Shown here one piece after another: positions 6,018 to 6,019 of a stretch of 6,019 bases of DNA. The position numbers and the translations under genes are program-made. Origin of the DNA: an uncultured Oscillospiraceae bacterium (GTDB taxonomy: Bacteria; Bacillota; Clostridia; Oscillospirales; Acutalibacteraceae); the NCBI GenBank assembly GCA_900549055.1, contig URNB01000114.1, positions 1 to 6,019 of the forward strand, read 5' to 3'. Positions within the stretch are counted from its first letter, which is position 1; each line of letters begins with the position of its first letter. The notes beneath the pieces were generated by a model. It was given only the letters and a program-made list of their open reading frames with translations. It was not told where the DNA came from and ran no database searches.

Positions 6018-6019
6018 CA

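Overview
The window is a compact, ordinary-looking chromosomal segment from a moderate-GC, low-GC-type Gram-positive bacterium. A gut-type Clostridia member (Oscillospiraceae/Eubacteriales-like) is the best guess. This is inferred from strong AGGAGG-type ribosome sites, AT-rich consensus promoters in otherwise mid-GC DNA, a YfhO-family envelope protein, and frequent ATA, CTT and AAA codons. No taxonomic marker is present, so the assignment is tentative.

Layout: two divergent transcription units leave a short control region at about 3137-3215. Leftwards (minus strand) runs a large YfhO-family polytopic membrane protein (491-3136), followed by a small DUF2975-like four-helix membrane protein (50-487) whose ribosome site lies inside the last codons of the yfhO gene. 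Rightwards (plus strand) runs a tight three-gene unit: a YfbR-type HD-domain 5'-deoxynucleotidase (3216-3797), a cysteine-rich protein that looks like two SCP2-like (sterol-carrier-like) halves (3801-4565), and a class III PLP-dependent aminotransferase related to HemL but with altered motifs (4579-5850). The unit ends at a clear intrinsic terminator with a GTAA tetraloop (5926-5949). A second, bidirectional-looking hairpin closes the window (5993-6017). No stretch longer than 300 bases lacks a gene.

How the parts may work together: the left unit is envelope-directed; YfhO proteins act in glycosylation of cell-surface polymers in the known cases. The right unit is cytosolic and metabolic, but its three functions do not form a pathway I recognise. 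The control region is the most striking non-coding feature. Two near-consensus extended -10 promoters, one for each direction, are interlocked in the same ~35 bp, so RNA polymerase probably cannot occupy both at once. In both divergent genes the longest reading frame begins inside the Shine-Dalgarno sequence, and I have moved both starts a few codons inwards.

I see no CRISPR array, insertion sequence, phage gene, tRNA or rRNA. The best candidates for something undescribed are the Cys-rich tandem SCP2-like protein together with its fixed-looking neighbours, and the interlocked promoter pair.
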